From CAZADA01 sp964524065 (GTDB taxonomy: Bacteria > Pseudomonadota > Alphaproteobacteria > Caulobacterales > Maricaulaceae): a stretch of DNA of 7,053 nucleotides. The stretch spans positions 1 through 7,053 of the forward strand of contig CAZGCB010000120.1 in assembly GCA_964524065.1 (NCBI GenBank). The letters are read 5' to 3'. Positions 1 through 6,826 of this stretch are shown in pieces. The translations under genes and the position numbers were made by a program. The notes beneath the pieces are model-generated. The model saw nothing but the letters and a program-made list of their open reading frames with translations. It was not told where the DNA came from and made no database searches. Every line of letters starts with the position of its first letter. The stretch's first letter is position 1.

Positions 1-753
1 GGGGTAGTCAAACGGCTCCATGGGGGTTTCCAACATCACCTCATGGCCCGCCGCCCGCGCCTGATCGATCCAGTCCTGCAGGTTTTCGGTGTAGGGCGAA
101 AACGCCAGCGTCGCGCCGCCCGGCATGGTCTCAATGACTTGGCGGGTGAGGGTGGGCGACAGGCCGAGGCCCTTCACCAGCACGCCGATGCGTGGGCGTG
201 CGTCGCGGCGCGGAAAAGGGCGCGCATAGCTGGCCAAGGATGTGCGGCCATCGCCGGACACCGCGGGCAAGAAACCGCCAGGTCCCGCCTGGGTCAGCCC
301 CGGTAAAGGCGCCGTAGGCAGGGCCACCGGCCCGCCTTCATAGTGGGCGAACAGGGCGTCCAGCGCAGCATAGGCGGCCGTCGCCGGATCGGGCGGCGGG
401 GCCGACGCCGCCTCCTCGCCATGCTCTGCGGGATCGTCCGGCCCCAGCGCGGCCACGTCTTCCGCTGGCGGTGCGTTCTCATCCGGCTTGGCGGCGGCGC
501 TGAAAGACGCTTCAACGCGGACTCGTGTGAGGCCGGCGGCCATGTCCGGATCGCCAAAGGCTTGCACCGCGCCGATGAATGCACCGCCGCCGGCGATGAA
601 GCCCGCAGCGGCGGCGACCGGGCCGCTGACCGCCATCGCGATGTTCGACAGCGCAAAACGTGTGGAAACCAGGGTGGCATGCATGGCGCGCGCGATCCGT
701 CCTTCAACCGTTCGCGGAGGCCCAATCCAAGGGCGTATAGGGCCCGTCAGCAT
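1..753 (-). CDS. Divergent polysaccharide deacetylase family protein (YibQ/DUF610-like), C-terminus beyond window
   Basis: This frame is open from an ATG at 753 to the window edge (251 codons, no stop), so the 3' end is missing. Residues 1-31 are short and basic. Residues about 32-63 are hydrophobic and Gly/Ala-rich, suggesting one membrane anchor. Residues about 75-185 form a Pro/Ala/Glu-rich linker. From residue 188 the DivAc-like fold begins (RPRIGVLVKGLGLS), followed by LAFSPYTENLQDW and a GHEVMLETPMEPFDYP block, which is a family hallmark. The Asp pair seen in many relatives (IDDLG) is VKGLG here, so deacetylase activity is doubtful. The family commonly sits beside EnvC-like and CtpA genes, as here, suggesting an envelope or cell-wall role; its reaction is not established. 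AAGG at 764-767 lies 10 nt before the start. The upstream in-frame TAA (766-768) overlaps this site and rules out a longer start. Family call is firm, function inferred. Confidence 0.88.
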   Translation of the reverse strand, partial: MLTGPIRPWIGPPRTVEGRIARAMHATLVSTRFALSNIAMAVSGPVAAAAGFIAGGGAFIGAVQAFGDPDMAAGLTRVRVEASFSAAAKPDENAPPAEDVAALGPDDPAEHGEEAASAPPPDPATAAYAALDALFAHYEGGPVALPTAPLPGLTQAGPGGFLPAVSGDGRTSLASYARPFPRRDARPRIGVLVKGLGLSPTLTRQVIETMPGGATLAFSPYTENLQDWIDQARAAGHEVMLETPMEPFDYP

Positions 754-763
754 AGCCGCGGCG

Positions 764-767
764 CCTT
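764..767 (-). promoter_or_regulatory. Ribosome binding site of the deacetylase-like gene
   Basis: The minus strand reads TTAAGG followed by 10 nt and then ATG (753-751). It is a modest Shine-Dalgarno match but the only one near the start. The next in-frame ATG, at residue 24, would cut off the basic stretch before the membrane segment. Confidence 0.5.
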
Positions 768-791
768 AACGCCACGCCCCACGCCCAGAAG

Positions 792-829
792 AAAAAGCGC
801 CCGAACCCCTAAGGGGCCGAGCGCTTTTT
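792..829 (-). terminator. Rho-independent terminator after ctpA, symmetric in form
   Basis: An outer stem AAAAAGCGC (792-800) pairs with GCGCTTTTT (821-829). An inner stem CCCC (806-809) pairs with GGGG (813-816) around a TAA loop, with a small internal mismatch between the stems. Read on the minus strand, the hairpin is followed by TTTTTCTTCT, a good terminator tail. Read on the plus strand it is followed by TTTTTT, so it could work both ways. It lies 47 bases past the ctpA stop and only 38 bases before the start of the next co-oriented gene. Confidence 0.8.
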
Positions 830-876
830 TATGAGTGACGATGCTGTGATTGTGGGGGCGGGACGCCTGTCACGCC

Positions 877-2187
877 TTAGCCGGCGCGTTGGTCCGTCCG
901 TTCGCTCAATTCCACCGTGCGCAACACCTCAATGGCGCGCTTGAGCTGATAATCCTGATCCTCCGGGAAATCCTCCGGCGGTTCATCCGCGGCGCGGTGA
1001 TCATCGGTGCGATCCTCGTCGGAGAAATTCTCCAGCGCATTGGGCAGATCGGCCTCAGACAAACGTTCGCCGACAATCTGTCCGCGGCGCGCCGCCACTT
1101 CGATGTCCGGCTCAATACCCGTCGCCTGGATGGATCGGTTGGCCGGGGTGTAATAGGCCGCCGTGGTGAGCCGCAAAGCGCCGTCCTTGCCGCCGCGCAG
1201 CGGAATGATGGTCTGCACGGAGCCTTTGCCGAAGGAGGTCACGCCCACCACGGTGGCGCGGCGGCGGTCCTGCAGCGCGCCGGCGACGATTTCCGCGGCG
1301 GAGGCCGAGCCCTCATTGATCAAGGTGACGATGGGCTTGTCGTCCAGCACATCGCCCGGACGCGCGTTATAGCGATCGATATCGCGCGGGTGACGCCCGC
1401 GGGTGGACACCACCTCGCCGCCATCCAAGAACAAATCGGCGATGGAGACCGCTTCCTCCAACAGACCGCCCGGATTGTCGCGCAAATCCAGAACCAGGCC
1501 GTCCATATCGCCGCCCAGCTCCGCCTCAAGCGCGCGCAGCGCATCCGCGACGCCGCTGGAGGCTTGTTCGTTGAAGGTGGCGACGCGGATATAGCCGACG
1601 GTGTCGTCCTCCACATGCCAGGACACGACTTTGGGCCGGATTTTTTCGCGCACGATCGTGACGTCGAACGGGTCCTCCCCCGCGCGCACAACCGTGATGG
1701 TCACACTGGCGTCCACTGGGCCGCGCAGGCGGTCCACCGCTTCATCCAGGCTCATGCCCACAATAGGCTCGCCATCAATCGCGGTCAGATAATCGCCGCT
1801 GCGCAAGCCAGCGCGATCGGCGGGCGTGCCGTCAATGGGCGCCACCACCTTCACCACGCCCTCTTCGGCGGTCACTTCAATGCCGAGGCCGCCATACTCG
1901 CCGCGAGTGGACACCTGCATATCCGTGAAGGATTCCGGGCTGAGATAGCTGGAGTGCGGGTCCAGTGACTGCAACATGCCTTGGATTGCGGCCTCCACCA
2001 GCTCGGCGTTGTTGACATCCGTCACATAGTCGCTCTGCACTTTGCCCAGCACATCGCCCAGGATCACCAGGCGCTGGAAGGTCTGATCCCGGCTGCCGGG
2101 CTCGGGCGTGTCGGACGCCATGGCGATGAAGCTCGCGCCGAGTACGCCGCCGAAAACGGTGCCTGCGATGAGTGCGCGCAATTTCAT
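877..2187 (-). CDS. ctpA: S41 family carboxyl-terminal processing peptidase (CtpA)
   Basis: A periplasmic serine protease of 436 residues, a normal length for the family. Residues 1-24 form a signal peptide or anchor (basic start, hydrophobic core, ending near AMAS). Residues about 35-95 are the N-terminal helical region with LDPHSSYL. The PDZ domain covers about 96-180 (GGLGIEV, then GLRSGDYLTAIDGEPI). The S41 core is about 185-365. The nucleophile is predicted as Ser296 in NEGSASAAEI, and the general base as Lys321 in SFGKGSVQT; the 25-residue spacing matches the Ser/Lys dyad of Tsp and CtpB. An acidic, proline-containing tail (about 389-411) precedes a terminal helix. The start is supported by AAAGGAGA 7 nt upstream. 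The gene lies 37 bp after the EnvC-like gene, so the two are probably co-transcribed. Family members trim or degrade envelope proteins, including cell-wall hydrolases; the substrate here is unknown. Confidence 0.95.
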   Translation of the reverse strand: MKLRALIAGTVFGGVLGASFIAMASDTPEPGSRDQTFQRLVILGDVLGKVQSDYVTDVNNAELVEAAIQGMLQSLDPHSSYLSPESFTDMQVSTRGEYGGLGIEVTAEEGVVKVVAPIDGTPADRAGLRSGDYLTAIDGEPIVGMSLDEAVDRLRGPVDASVTITVVRAGEDPFDVTIVREKIRPKVVSWHVEDDTVGYIRVATFNEQASSGVADALRALEAELGGDMDGLVLDLRDNPGGLLEEAVSIADLFLDGGEVVSTRGRHPRDIDRYNARPGDVLDDKPIVTLINEGSASAAEIVAGALQDRRRATVVGVTSFGKGSVQTIIPLRGGKDGALRLTTAAYYTPANRSIQATGIEPDIEVAARRGQIVGERLSEADLPNALENFSDEDRTDDHRAADEPPEDFPEDQDYQLKRAIEVLRTVELSERTDQRAG

Positions 2188-2193
2188 GCGGCG

Positions 2194-2201
2194 TCTCCTT
2201 T
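2194..2201 (-). promoter_or_regulatory. Strong ribosome binding site of ctpA
   Basis: The minus strand reads AAAGGAGA seven or eight bases before ATG (2187-2185). It is the best Shine-Dalgarno match in the window and fixes the ctpA start. It sits in the 37-bp gap after the EnvC-like stop codon. Confidence 0.75.
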
Positions 2202-2224
2202 GCGTGGCGATGTCGGGCCGCAGC

Positions 2225-3451
2225 CTACGACGTCCACCCTGTGCCGAGCCATGGGGCCGGGTTCACCGGCTCATCATGGCGCCTGATTTCCATATAGAGT
2301 TCCCGATCCTCTGGCGCCGCCCCGGGACGATTTTGGCGCGGCATTTCTCCCACGGGTTCTCCTGCAGCCACCGTTTGGCCCGTGCGCACATGCACCTCAC
2401 CCAGGCCTATCATGACAATATAGTACCCATCGCCCACATCGAGGATCAAGAGACGGCGGTAGTTAAGCAACGGCTCCGCATAGGCGACAAAACCGTGAAA
2501 GGGCGCCGTGATTTGCGCCCCGGGGGCCGTTTGCAGCGTCACCCCCGACGCATGGGGCGAGGGCCCAGGCGTCCCGAAACGACGCACGACCCGGCCGACG
2601 GCCGGGGGCGGCAACGCCCCCCGGGCTTGGGCGAAACGCAGCCCTCGTGTGGAGGGCGGCGTCGCAGGCGCGGGTGCGACCAAAGTCGGCGCCGCGGGCT
2701 TAAGGCGCGGTGCGGTTTCCAGGTCGCGCGCCCGCCAGGCGGCGATCAACTCCCGCACGCTGCGGGCCTCTTGCGCCAGTTCTTCGGCGTGTGCGGCCTC
2801 ACGCGCCGCTTTATCGCGCAAGGAGCGCTCCAAGGTTTGTTTGCGTTGGATGAGCGCCAGGGTTTCCGCACGTCGCAGATCCAGCTGCGCTTCGGCGGTT
2901 TGGAGGGTGGCCCGCGCGTCGCTCAGTGCGGCCTGCAAGCCTTCTAGCGCATCGATATTGGCGCGCAATTCCACCGCACGGGCTTCCAGCGCCGGCCCCG
3001 CGTGGGCCAACAACAACGCCGCGCGCGCGGCGTCCGCGGCGTCATGGGGGCGCGTCGCCAAGGCCGGTGGATCCGCCCGCGACGCGCGCTGCAGCGCGCC
3101 GAGCACCTGCGCCAGCGCCGCCTCCTCACGGGCGAGGGCGCTGCGCTGGGCGTCTTCATTTTGCGACAGACGCGCTAAACGCGCCCGGGCGTTGGCGGCG
3201 GCGTGTTCTTGACGGGTCCGCTCCGCGCCGGCGGCCACCAGCTCCTCGCGCAGCTGGTTGATCTCTGCGGCGACGGCGTCGGCTTGGCTGCGCAGCGCGT
3301 TGCTTTGGGAGGCGTGTTCGCTGCTGGCGCGGTCCAGCATGTCCGCATGGGCCGGACGCAGACCTGCCGCATGGGTCTGTGCGCCGCCGGGGCTGGCGGC
3401 CATGAGCGCACACGCCGCGGCCGCCCTGATGCGCCATAATGTCGCGCCCAT
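2225..3451 (-). CDS. envC: EnvC-like murein hydrolase activator with degenerate LytM (M23) domain
   Basis: A 408-residue periplasmic protein. Residues 1-24 form a signal peptide (MGATLWRIRA, then a hydrophobic core ending near GGAQ). Residues about 40-245 are Ala/Glu/Arg-rich with heptad-like spacing, interpreted as the long coiled coil of EnvC proteins. A Pro/Ala linker (about 248-285) leads to a LytM domain (about 286-402). The domain ends in RELYMEIRR and VNPAPWLG, very like E. coli EnvC. The zinc ligands are lost: the HxxxD position reads ASGVT, the usual YGHL reads MIGL, and the HxH motif reads ELY. It is therefore probably not a hydrolase but an activator of division amidases; Caulobacter LdpF is a comparable alphaproteobacterial protein. 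ATG 3451 is preferred over TTG 3538 because AGGA lies 7 nt upstream and the signal peptide starts there. It lies 162 bp after rlmH. Confidence 0.88.
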   Translation of the reverse strand: MGATLWRIRAAAACALMAASPGGAQTHAAGLRPAHADMLDRASSEHASQSNALRSQADAVAAEINQLREELVAAGAERTRQEHAAANARARLARLSQNEDAQRSALAREEAALAQVLGALQRASRADPPALATRPHDAADAARAALLLAHAGPALEARAVELRANIDALEGLQAALSDARATLQTAEAQLDLRRAETLALIQRKQTLERSLRDKAAREAAHAEELAQEARSVRELIAAWRARDLETAPRLKPAAPTLVAPAPATPPSTRGLRFAQARGALPPPAVGRVVRRFGTPGPSPHASGVTLQTAPGAQITAPFHGFVAYAEPLLNYRRLLILDVGDGYYIVMIGLGEVHVRTGQTVAAGEPVGEMPRQNRPGAAPEDRELYMEIRRHDEPVNPAPWLGTGWTS

Positions 3452-3458
3452 GCGTGTA

Positions 3459-3462
3459 TCCT
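3459..3462 (-). promoter_or_regulatory. Ribosome binding site that decides the EnvC-like start
   Basis: AGGA on the minus strand lies 7 nt before ATG 3451. The frame is also open upstream to a TTG at 3538, but that would place 29 polar residues ahead of the signal peptide. This site argues for the shorter form. Confidence 0.6.
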
Positions 3463-3613
3463 GCGTCCATTCGCTCAGCCCAGCGCCGCGAGGCCGCGCC
3501 TCCTTGCGCCACGCGCTATCGGATGCTGATTCGTGCAAGCGCCGCGGAGCTTGTTCACAGAGGTCGCGGCGAAACCCTCCAACGGAGTGTCGCGGGGGGA
3601 GGCCACCAAATCG

Positions 3614-4093
3614 TTAATCGCGGTGATACGCGCCGCCGCTGAGCAGCGAGACGCAGCGGTAAATCTGCTCCGCCGCCATGGCGCGCGCCAGATTGTGCGG
3701 CCAGGTGACGCGGCCGAAGGCCAGCAGCAGGTCGGCGCGCGCGCGCAGCGCCTGATCCACGCCGTCCGCCGCACCGATGAGCCAGGCCGTTTCCGCCAGG
3801 CCGCCATCGCGCCACGCGCCGAGACGCTGCGCCAGCTCGCGCGAGGTGAGAGCCGCACCACGCTCGTCCAACACAATCGTTTTCAACCCGCCGGGCGGCG
3901 CCTTGTCGTGGAGGGATTTGCGCAAGGCCGCGCTGGAGGCGGCGCGATCATCTTTGCCGCTCAGCTCGATTTCCTGCACCGATTTCAGGCCGGCGCTGCG
4001 CGCCGCCGCCTGCGCCCGGGCGAGATAATCATCCACCAGCGCGCGTTCGGGTCCATCCTTCAGCCGGCCCACGGCCCGCAGCGTGATCCGCAT
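3614..4093 (-). CDS. rlmH: 23S rRNA (pseudouridine1915-N3)-methyltransferase RlmH
   Basis: A 159-residue SPOUT methyltransferase, the usual family length. It uses S-adenosylmethionine to methylate pseudouridine 1915 in helix 69 of 23S rRNA on assembled 70S ribosomes. It starts with the family-typical MRITLRAVGRLKDGPE. LDERG is at 75-79 and the Gly-rich cofactor segment WLIGAADG at 104-111. The C-terminal trefoil-knot segment GRVTWPHNLARAMAAEQIYR is at 127-146, and the protein ends in YHRD like other RlmH proteins. The start lies 21 bp after the rsfS stop, in the conserved rsfS-rlmH pair; no strong Shine-Dalgarno is visible, consistent with coupling to rsfS. The family call is essentially certain. 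Confidence 0.97.
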   Translation of the reverse strand: MRITLRAVGRLKDGPERALVDDYLARAQAAARSAGLKSVQEIELSGKDDRAASSAALRKSLHDKAPPGGLKTIVLDERGAALTSRELAQRLGAWRDGGLAETAWLIGAADGVDQALRARADLLLAFGRVTWPHNLARAMAAEQIYRCVSLLSGGAYHRD

Positions 4094-4114
4094 GGTCGGC
4101 GCCGCGTGCGGAGA

Positions 4115-4603
4115 TCAGTTGGCCGCGGCCGCGTCGGGAGACGCAGCGTGCGTGGCGTCGGCGTCCCACAATTTTTCCAGATTGTAGAACTCACGCACTT
4201 CGGGGCGGAACAGATGCACCAGCACGTCGCCAGCATCGATCAGCACCCAATCGGCTGACGCCAGGCCCTCAACCCGAACGCTCTTAGCGCCCGCATTCTT
4301 CATGGCGCGCAAGGCGTGATCGGCGATGGCCGCCACATGGCGCTGGGAGCGGCCGCTGGCGATGATCATGACATCGGTGACGGAGGATTTGGCCGACAGA
4401 TCAATTTCGATGATGTCCTGGGCTTTGTCGTCGTCCAGGCAGGTGAGCACCACCTCCCGCAACCGACGAGCGCCGGGTGCGGGGATCTCCGCGCCATGCG
4501 CCTCGGAGGCGGGCGCGTCGCGATCCGCTGCGCCGGGGTTCAGCCCCTCTTGGGCGGGCGCCGCAGCGGACTCAGGCTTCGCCTTCATCGTGTCCATCAC
4601 CAT
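4115..4603 (-). CDS. rsfS: Ribosomal silencing factor RsfS
   Basis: Binds ribosomal protein uL14 on the large subunit and blocks joining to the 30S subunit, lowering translation under starvation. The RsfS core spans about residues 46-147: VVLTCLDDDKAQDI, then SVTDVMIIASGRSQRHVAAIAD (74-95), then EGLASADWVLIDAGDVLVHLF (112-132) and REFYNLEKLW. At 162 residues it is longer than the roughly 105-residue E. coli protein. The extra length is a low-complexity Ala/Pro/Glu N-terminal stretch (about 1-44) and a short Ala-rich tail. ATGs also occur at residues 3 and 6, and no start has a strong ribosome binding site, so the first residues are uncertain. It lies between egtD (69 bp gap) and rlmH (21 bp gap). 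Confidence 0.95.
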   Translation of the reverse strand: MVMDTMKAKPESAAAPAQEGLNPGAADRDAPASEAHGAEIPAPGARRLREVVLTCLDDDKAQDIIEIDLSAKSSVTDVMIIASGRSQRHVAAIADHALRAMKNAGAKSVRVEGLASADWVLIDAGDVLVHLFRPEVREFYNLEKLWDADATHAASPDAAAAN

Positions 4604-4672
4604 GAGCGAAGCCTAACATGCGTCGTGCGAGGGCGCCATGGCCGACCAAAGACGCGGCGGACGGGCCCGCGC

Positions 4673-5674
4673 CTAAACAGCGCGCAGCGCGCTGACGCTG
4701 AACAGGTCCGCCGCATCCGTCCACATTTCGGCAAGGGTGAAGCCGCTCGCCTGCGCCAGCGCCGCCACATCGTCACGATTGAATTTATGGGAGTTTTCCG
4801 TGTGGATCGTCTCGCCCGCGCGGATGGTGAAACGGTGGCCGGCGACGCTGAAGGCCTGGGTGCGCACACTTTCCAAATGCATTTCGATCCGGCCCAGGGC
4901 CTCATTGTAAAAGGCCTTATGGCGAAACGCCGCCAGGGTGATGTCGCCCTCCAGTTCGCGGTTCAGGCGCTTCAGCACATTCAAGTTGAAGGCCGCGGTG
5001 GCGCCGCCCGCATCATCATAGGCCGGCTCTAAGACCGCTTTGTCTTTCTTCAGATCCGCCCCCAGCACGAGATAATCGCCGGCGCGCAGCAGGCTACGCG
5101 CATGACGCAAAATGGCGCTGGCGTCCTGCGGCGCGAAATTGCCGATGGTGGAGCCGGGGAAAAACACCACCCGCCGACGTGCGGCGGCGAAATGCTGCTC
5201 AGGAATCGTCATGGGCTGGGTGAAGTCGCTGCATACCGCGCCCACCGCCAGCGCGGGGTAATCGGCGGCGATGCGCTCGGCGGCGGTTCGCAAATGCTCG
5301 CGGCTGATGTCCTGGGCGATGTAGAGCGCCGGGGCGTCCATGGCGTCCAGCAGCAGGCGGATTTTGATGCTCGAGCCAGAGCCCAACTCGATCACCGCGG
5401 CCTCAGGGCCGGCTAAGGCGGCGATCTGCGGGGCGCACTCGCGCAAAATCCCCAGCTCCGTGCGCGTGGGATAGTACTCCGGCGCCTCACAAATGGCGTC
5501 GAACAACGCTGACCCGGTTTCATCATAAAAGTATTTCGGCGACAGGTGCTTGGGCGTGGCGCTCAGCCCCGCCAGCGCATCGGCGCGGAAATCGCCCAAG
5601 CTGGGCTCCAAATCGATAAAAAACGCCAGCGCCTGTACAGGCGTAGCCGCTTCTGCGGCGGAAGCGAGGGACAT
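4673..5674 (-). CDS. egtD: L-histidine N(alpha)-methyltransferase EgtD (ergothioneine pathway)
   Basis: Predicted to trimethylate histidine with S-adenosylmethionine to give hercynine, the first step to ergothioneine. Its 333 residues match the usual EgtD length. Visible landmarks are YFYDETGSALFD (48-59), EYYPTRTE (66-73), the cofactor motif VIELGSGSSIKI (94-105), FFPGSTIGNF (171-180), AYDDAGGATAAFN (218-230) and IHTENSHKF (290-298). By comparison with mycobacterial EgtD, Asn179, Tyr219, Glu293 and Ser295 probably correspond to histidine-binding residues. All are present, favouring true EgtD over a drifted paralogue. The sulfur-transfer partner EgtB is not in the window. The gene splits nadD from rsfS, with gaps of 59 bp upstream and 69 bp downstream. 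The ATG has no clear Shine-Dalgarno. A weak -10-like TACACT lies upstream (minus strand, 5709-5714) without a good -35, so its own promoter is unproven. Confidence 0.93.
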   Translation of the reverse strand: MSLASAAEAATPVQALAFFIDLEPSLGDFRADALAGLSATPKHLSPKYFYDETGSALFDAICEAPEYYPTRTELGILRECAPQIAALAGPEAAVIELGSGSSIKIRLLLDAMDAPALYIAQDISREHLRTAAERIAADYPALAVGAVCSDFTQPMTIPEQHFAAARRRVVFFPGSTIGNFAPQDASAILRHARSLLRAGDYLVLGADLKKDKAVLEPAYDDAGGATAAFNLNVLKRLNRELEGDITLAAFRHKAFYNEALGRIEMHLESVRTQAFSVAGHRFTIRAGETIHTENSHKFNRDDVAALAQASGFTLAEMWTDAADLFSVSALRAV

Positions 5675-5733
5675 GACACATCACGCGGTTGCTGCGGGGG
5701 AGGGGCGAGTGTAGCGCACGACACAAGCGAGCG

Positions 5734-6357
5734 TTACCGGCGCGCGCGTCCTGTGCGCAGCGCCGTCGAGGAAGCCGGATGCAACCTCTGAGGTAGATAT
5801 ATCCACCGCGGCGGCTCCATTTCAACCAGGCGGCGAGCCGCCTGCGGCGCGATCCGGGCGTCACGATAAGCGCGCGGCGCCGGCGCAAGGGCGGCGAGAC
5901 TTGGAGCGGTGGGCTGATCCGCCAATGCGCCTCGGGCGATCACGGCCACCGGCATCAGCTGCAGAATGTCGCCCCAGCGCCGCCAATGGTGGAAGGTCAG
6001 CAGATTGTCTCCGCCCATGATCCACACCAACCGCACGCCCGCCAGGCGCGCCCGCAAGGCCGTCAACGTCTCAGCCGTGTAAGCGCTGGGCAGATGCGCT
6101 TCAGCATCACTCACGACCATGCCAGGCTCATCGGCCAGTGCGCGCACGTGCGCCAGCCTTTGGGCGTAGTCCTCTGTTTCATCGCTGGATTTCAGGGGAT
6201 TTTGCGGCGACACCAGCCACCACACTTGGTGCAAGCCAAGCCGCCTTAGCGCCGTGCGCGCCACATGCAGGTGCCCCTCATGTGGTGGGTTAAAAGAACC
6301 GCCATAAAGCCCGATGCGCATGCCGGGCGCCGTCGGCGGCAGACGCCAATAGGCCAT
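5734..6357 (-). CDS. nadD: Nicotinate-nucleotide adenylyltransferase NadD
   Basis: Transfers AMP from ATP to nicotinate mononucleotide, giving deamido-NAD in the NAD synthesis pathway. The 207-residue protein has the nucleotidyltransferase signature GGSFNPPHEGHLH (19-31, with the His pair of the GxFxPxHxGH motif). WIMGGDNL (112-119) and the C-terminal SSTALR (196-201, the SxTxxR motif) complete the active site. A second Met at residue 13 would start right at the conserved strand. The first ATG is preferred because GGAGG lies 10 nt before it, and short N-terminal extensions are common in alphaproteobacterial NadD. It starts 34 bp after the obgE stop, without the proB-proA pair that often separates these genes. 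Confidence 0.95.
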   Translation of the reverse strand: MAYWRLPPTAPGMRIGLYGGSFNPPHEGHLHVARTALRRLGLHQVWWLVSPQNPLKSSDETEDYAQRLAHVRALADEPGMVVSDAEAHLPSAYTAETLTALRARLAGVRLVWIMGGDNLLTFHHWRRWGDILQLMPVAVIARGALADQPTAPSLAALAPAPRAYRDARIAPQAARRLVEMEPPRWIYLPQRLHPASSTALRTGRARR

Positions 6358-6367
6358 CAGCGGGGCG

Positions 6368-6372
6368 CCTCC
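6368..6372 (-). promoter_or_regulatory. Ribosome binding site that decides the nadD start
   Basis: The minus strand reads TTGGAGG followed by 10 nt and ATG (6357-6355). This supports the longer of the two possible NadD starts. Confidence 0.6.
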
Positions 6373-6391
6373 AATACCAGGAGGGGAACCA

Positions 6392-6826
6392 TCACGGACG
6401 CCAGCCCGCGGGTTCTTCTGGCGCGTCGCCAGCCTCCGCGGCCTTAGCGTCCGCCGCCTCCTGCGCGCGGCGGGCCTTCACCACCTCCCACAGCGCGAAC
6501 ATGAGCGCGCGGACGCCATCGCCGGTCACGCCGGAAATCAGATGCACCGGCGCGCCGCACGCCGCCTCCAGCGCTGTGGCGCGCGCGGCTTGCTCCGCCG
6601 CATCCAGCGCATCGGTTTTGTTGAGGGCCACAATCTCCGGCCGCGTGGCCAGCTCGGCGCCATAGGCCTCCAACTCGCCGCGCACGGTGCGATAGGCCTC
6701 CGTCGGGTCCTCTTGGGTCCCGTCCACAATGTGCGCGAGCACGGCGGTGCGCTCCACATGGCCCAAAAACCGGTGACCAAGGCCCGCCCCCTCATGGGCG
6801 CCGTCGATCAGGCCCCGAATGTCGGC
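6392..6826 (-). CDS. obgE: GTPase Obg (ObgE/CgtA), 3' part only; 5' part missing at a junction
   Basis: Obg is a GTPase that binds the 50S subunit and acts in ribosome assembly and stress control. Only the last 144 codons are present. They begin ADIRGLIDGAHEGAGLGHRF, which is the G3/switch II region. Next come GHVERTAVLAHIVDGT, the G4 motif NKTD (ALNKTDALD) and the G5-like SGVTGDGV. The C-terminus ends in GWRP before TGA at 6394-6392. The Obg fold and the G1 P-loop, roughly the first 190-200 residues, are absent. Upstream of 6826 the frame reads VIKPVAFDY, unlike any Obg sequence I know, then hits a TAG at 6954-6956. The normally invariant Pro of DIPG is Arg (codon 6817-6815), right at the break. 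The gene is probably intact in the organism and broken in this sequence only. Confidence 0.88.
   Translation of the reverse strand, partial: ADIRGLIDGAHEGAGLGHRFLGHVERTAVLAHIVDGTQEDPTEAYRTVRGELEAYGAELATRPEIVALNKTDALDAAEQAARATALEAACGAPVHLISGVTGDGVRALMFALWEVVKARRAQEAADAKAAEAGDAPEEPAGWRP

Noticed and set aside
294..725. Minus-strand open frame of 143 codons
   Set aside because: It is an out-of-frame Arg/Pro-rich shadow of the deacetylase-like gene, which is open in another minus-strand frame from 753 to the window edge and carries clear DivAc motifs.
850..1968. Long plus-strand open frame (372 codons)
   Set aside because: It lies entirely antisense to ctpA, whose PDZ and S41 motifs are unmistakable. 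The translation is His/Ala/Arg-rich and matches no family I recognise. High GC makes long antisense frames common.
2108..2947. Plus-strand open frame of 279 codons
   Set aside because: Antisense to the start of ctpA and the LytM half of the EnvC-like gene. It is compositionally biased, with no motif or ribosome binding site.
3452..3538. Longer EnvC-like start at a TTG (3538)
   Set aside because: It would add 29 polar residues ahead of a normal signal peptide. ATG 3451 has AGGA at proper spacing.
3452..3613. The 162-bp gap between rlmH and the EnvC-like gene as a promoter or small RNA site
   Set aside because: It holds a TTGCAC and a GANTC (possible CcrM methylation) site. No correctly spaced -10 and no stable hairpin with a U-tract could be found, so nothing is called.
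3533..4258. Plus-strand open frame of 241 codons
   Set aside because: Antisense to rlmH and the end of rsfS, both certain genes. It shows no recognisable domain.
5675..5733. Possible dedicated promoter for egtD (TACACT on the minus strand)
   Set aside because: The only candidate -35 at 18-bp spacing (GTAACG) matches the consensus at three of six positions, so it is not distinguishable from chance.
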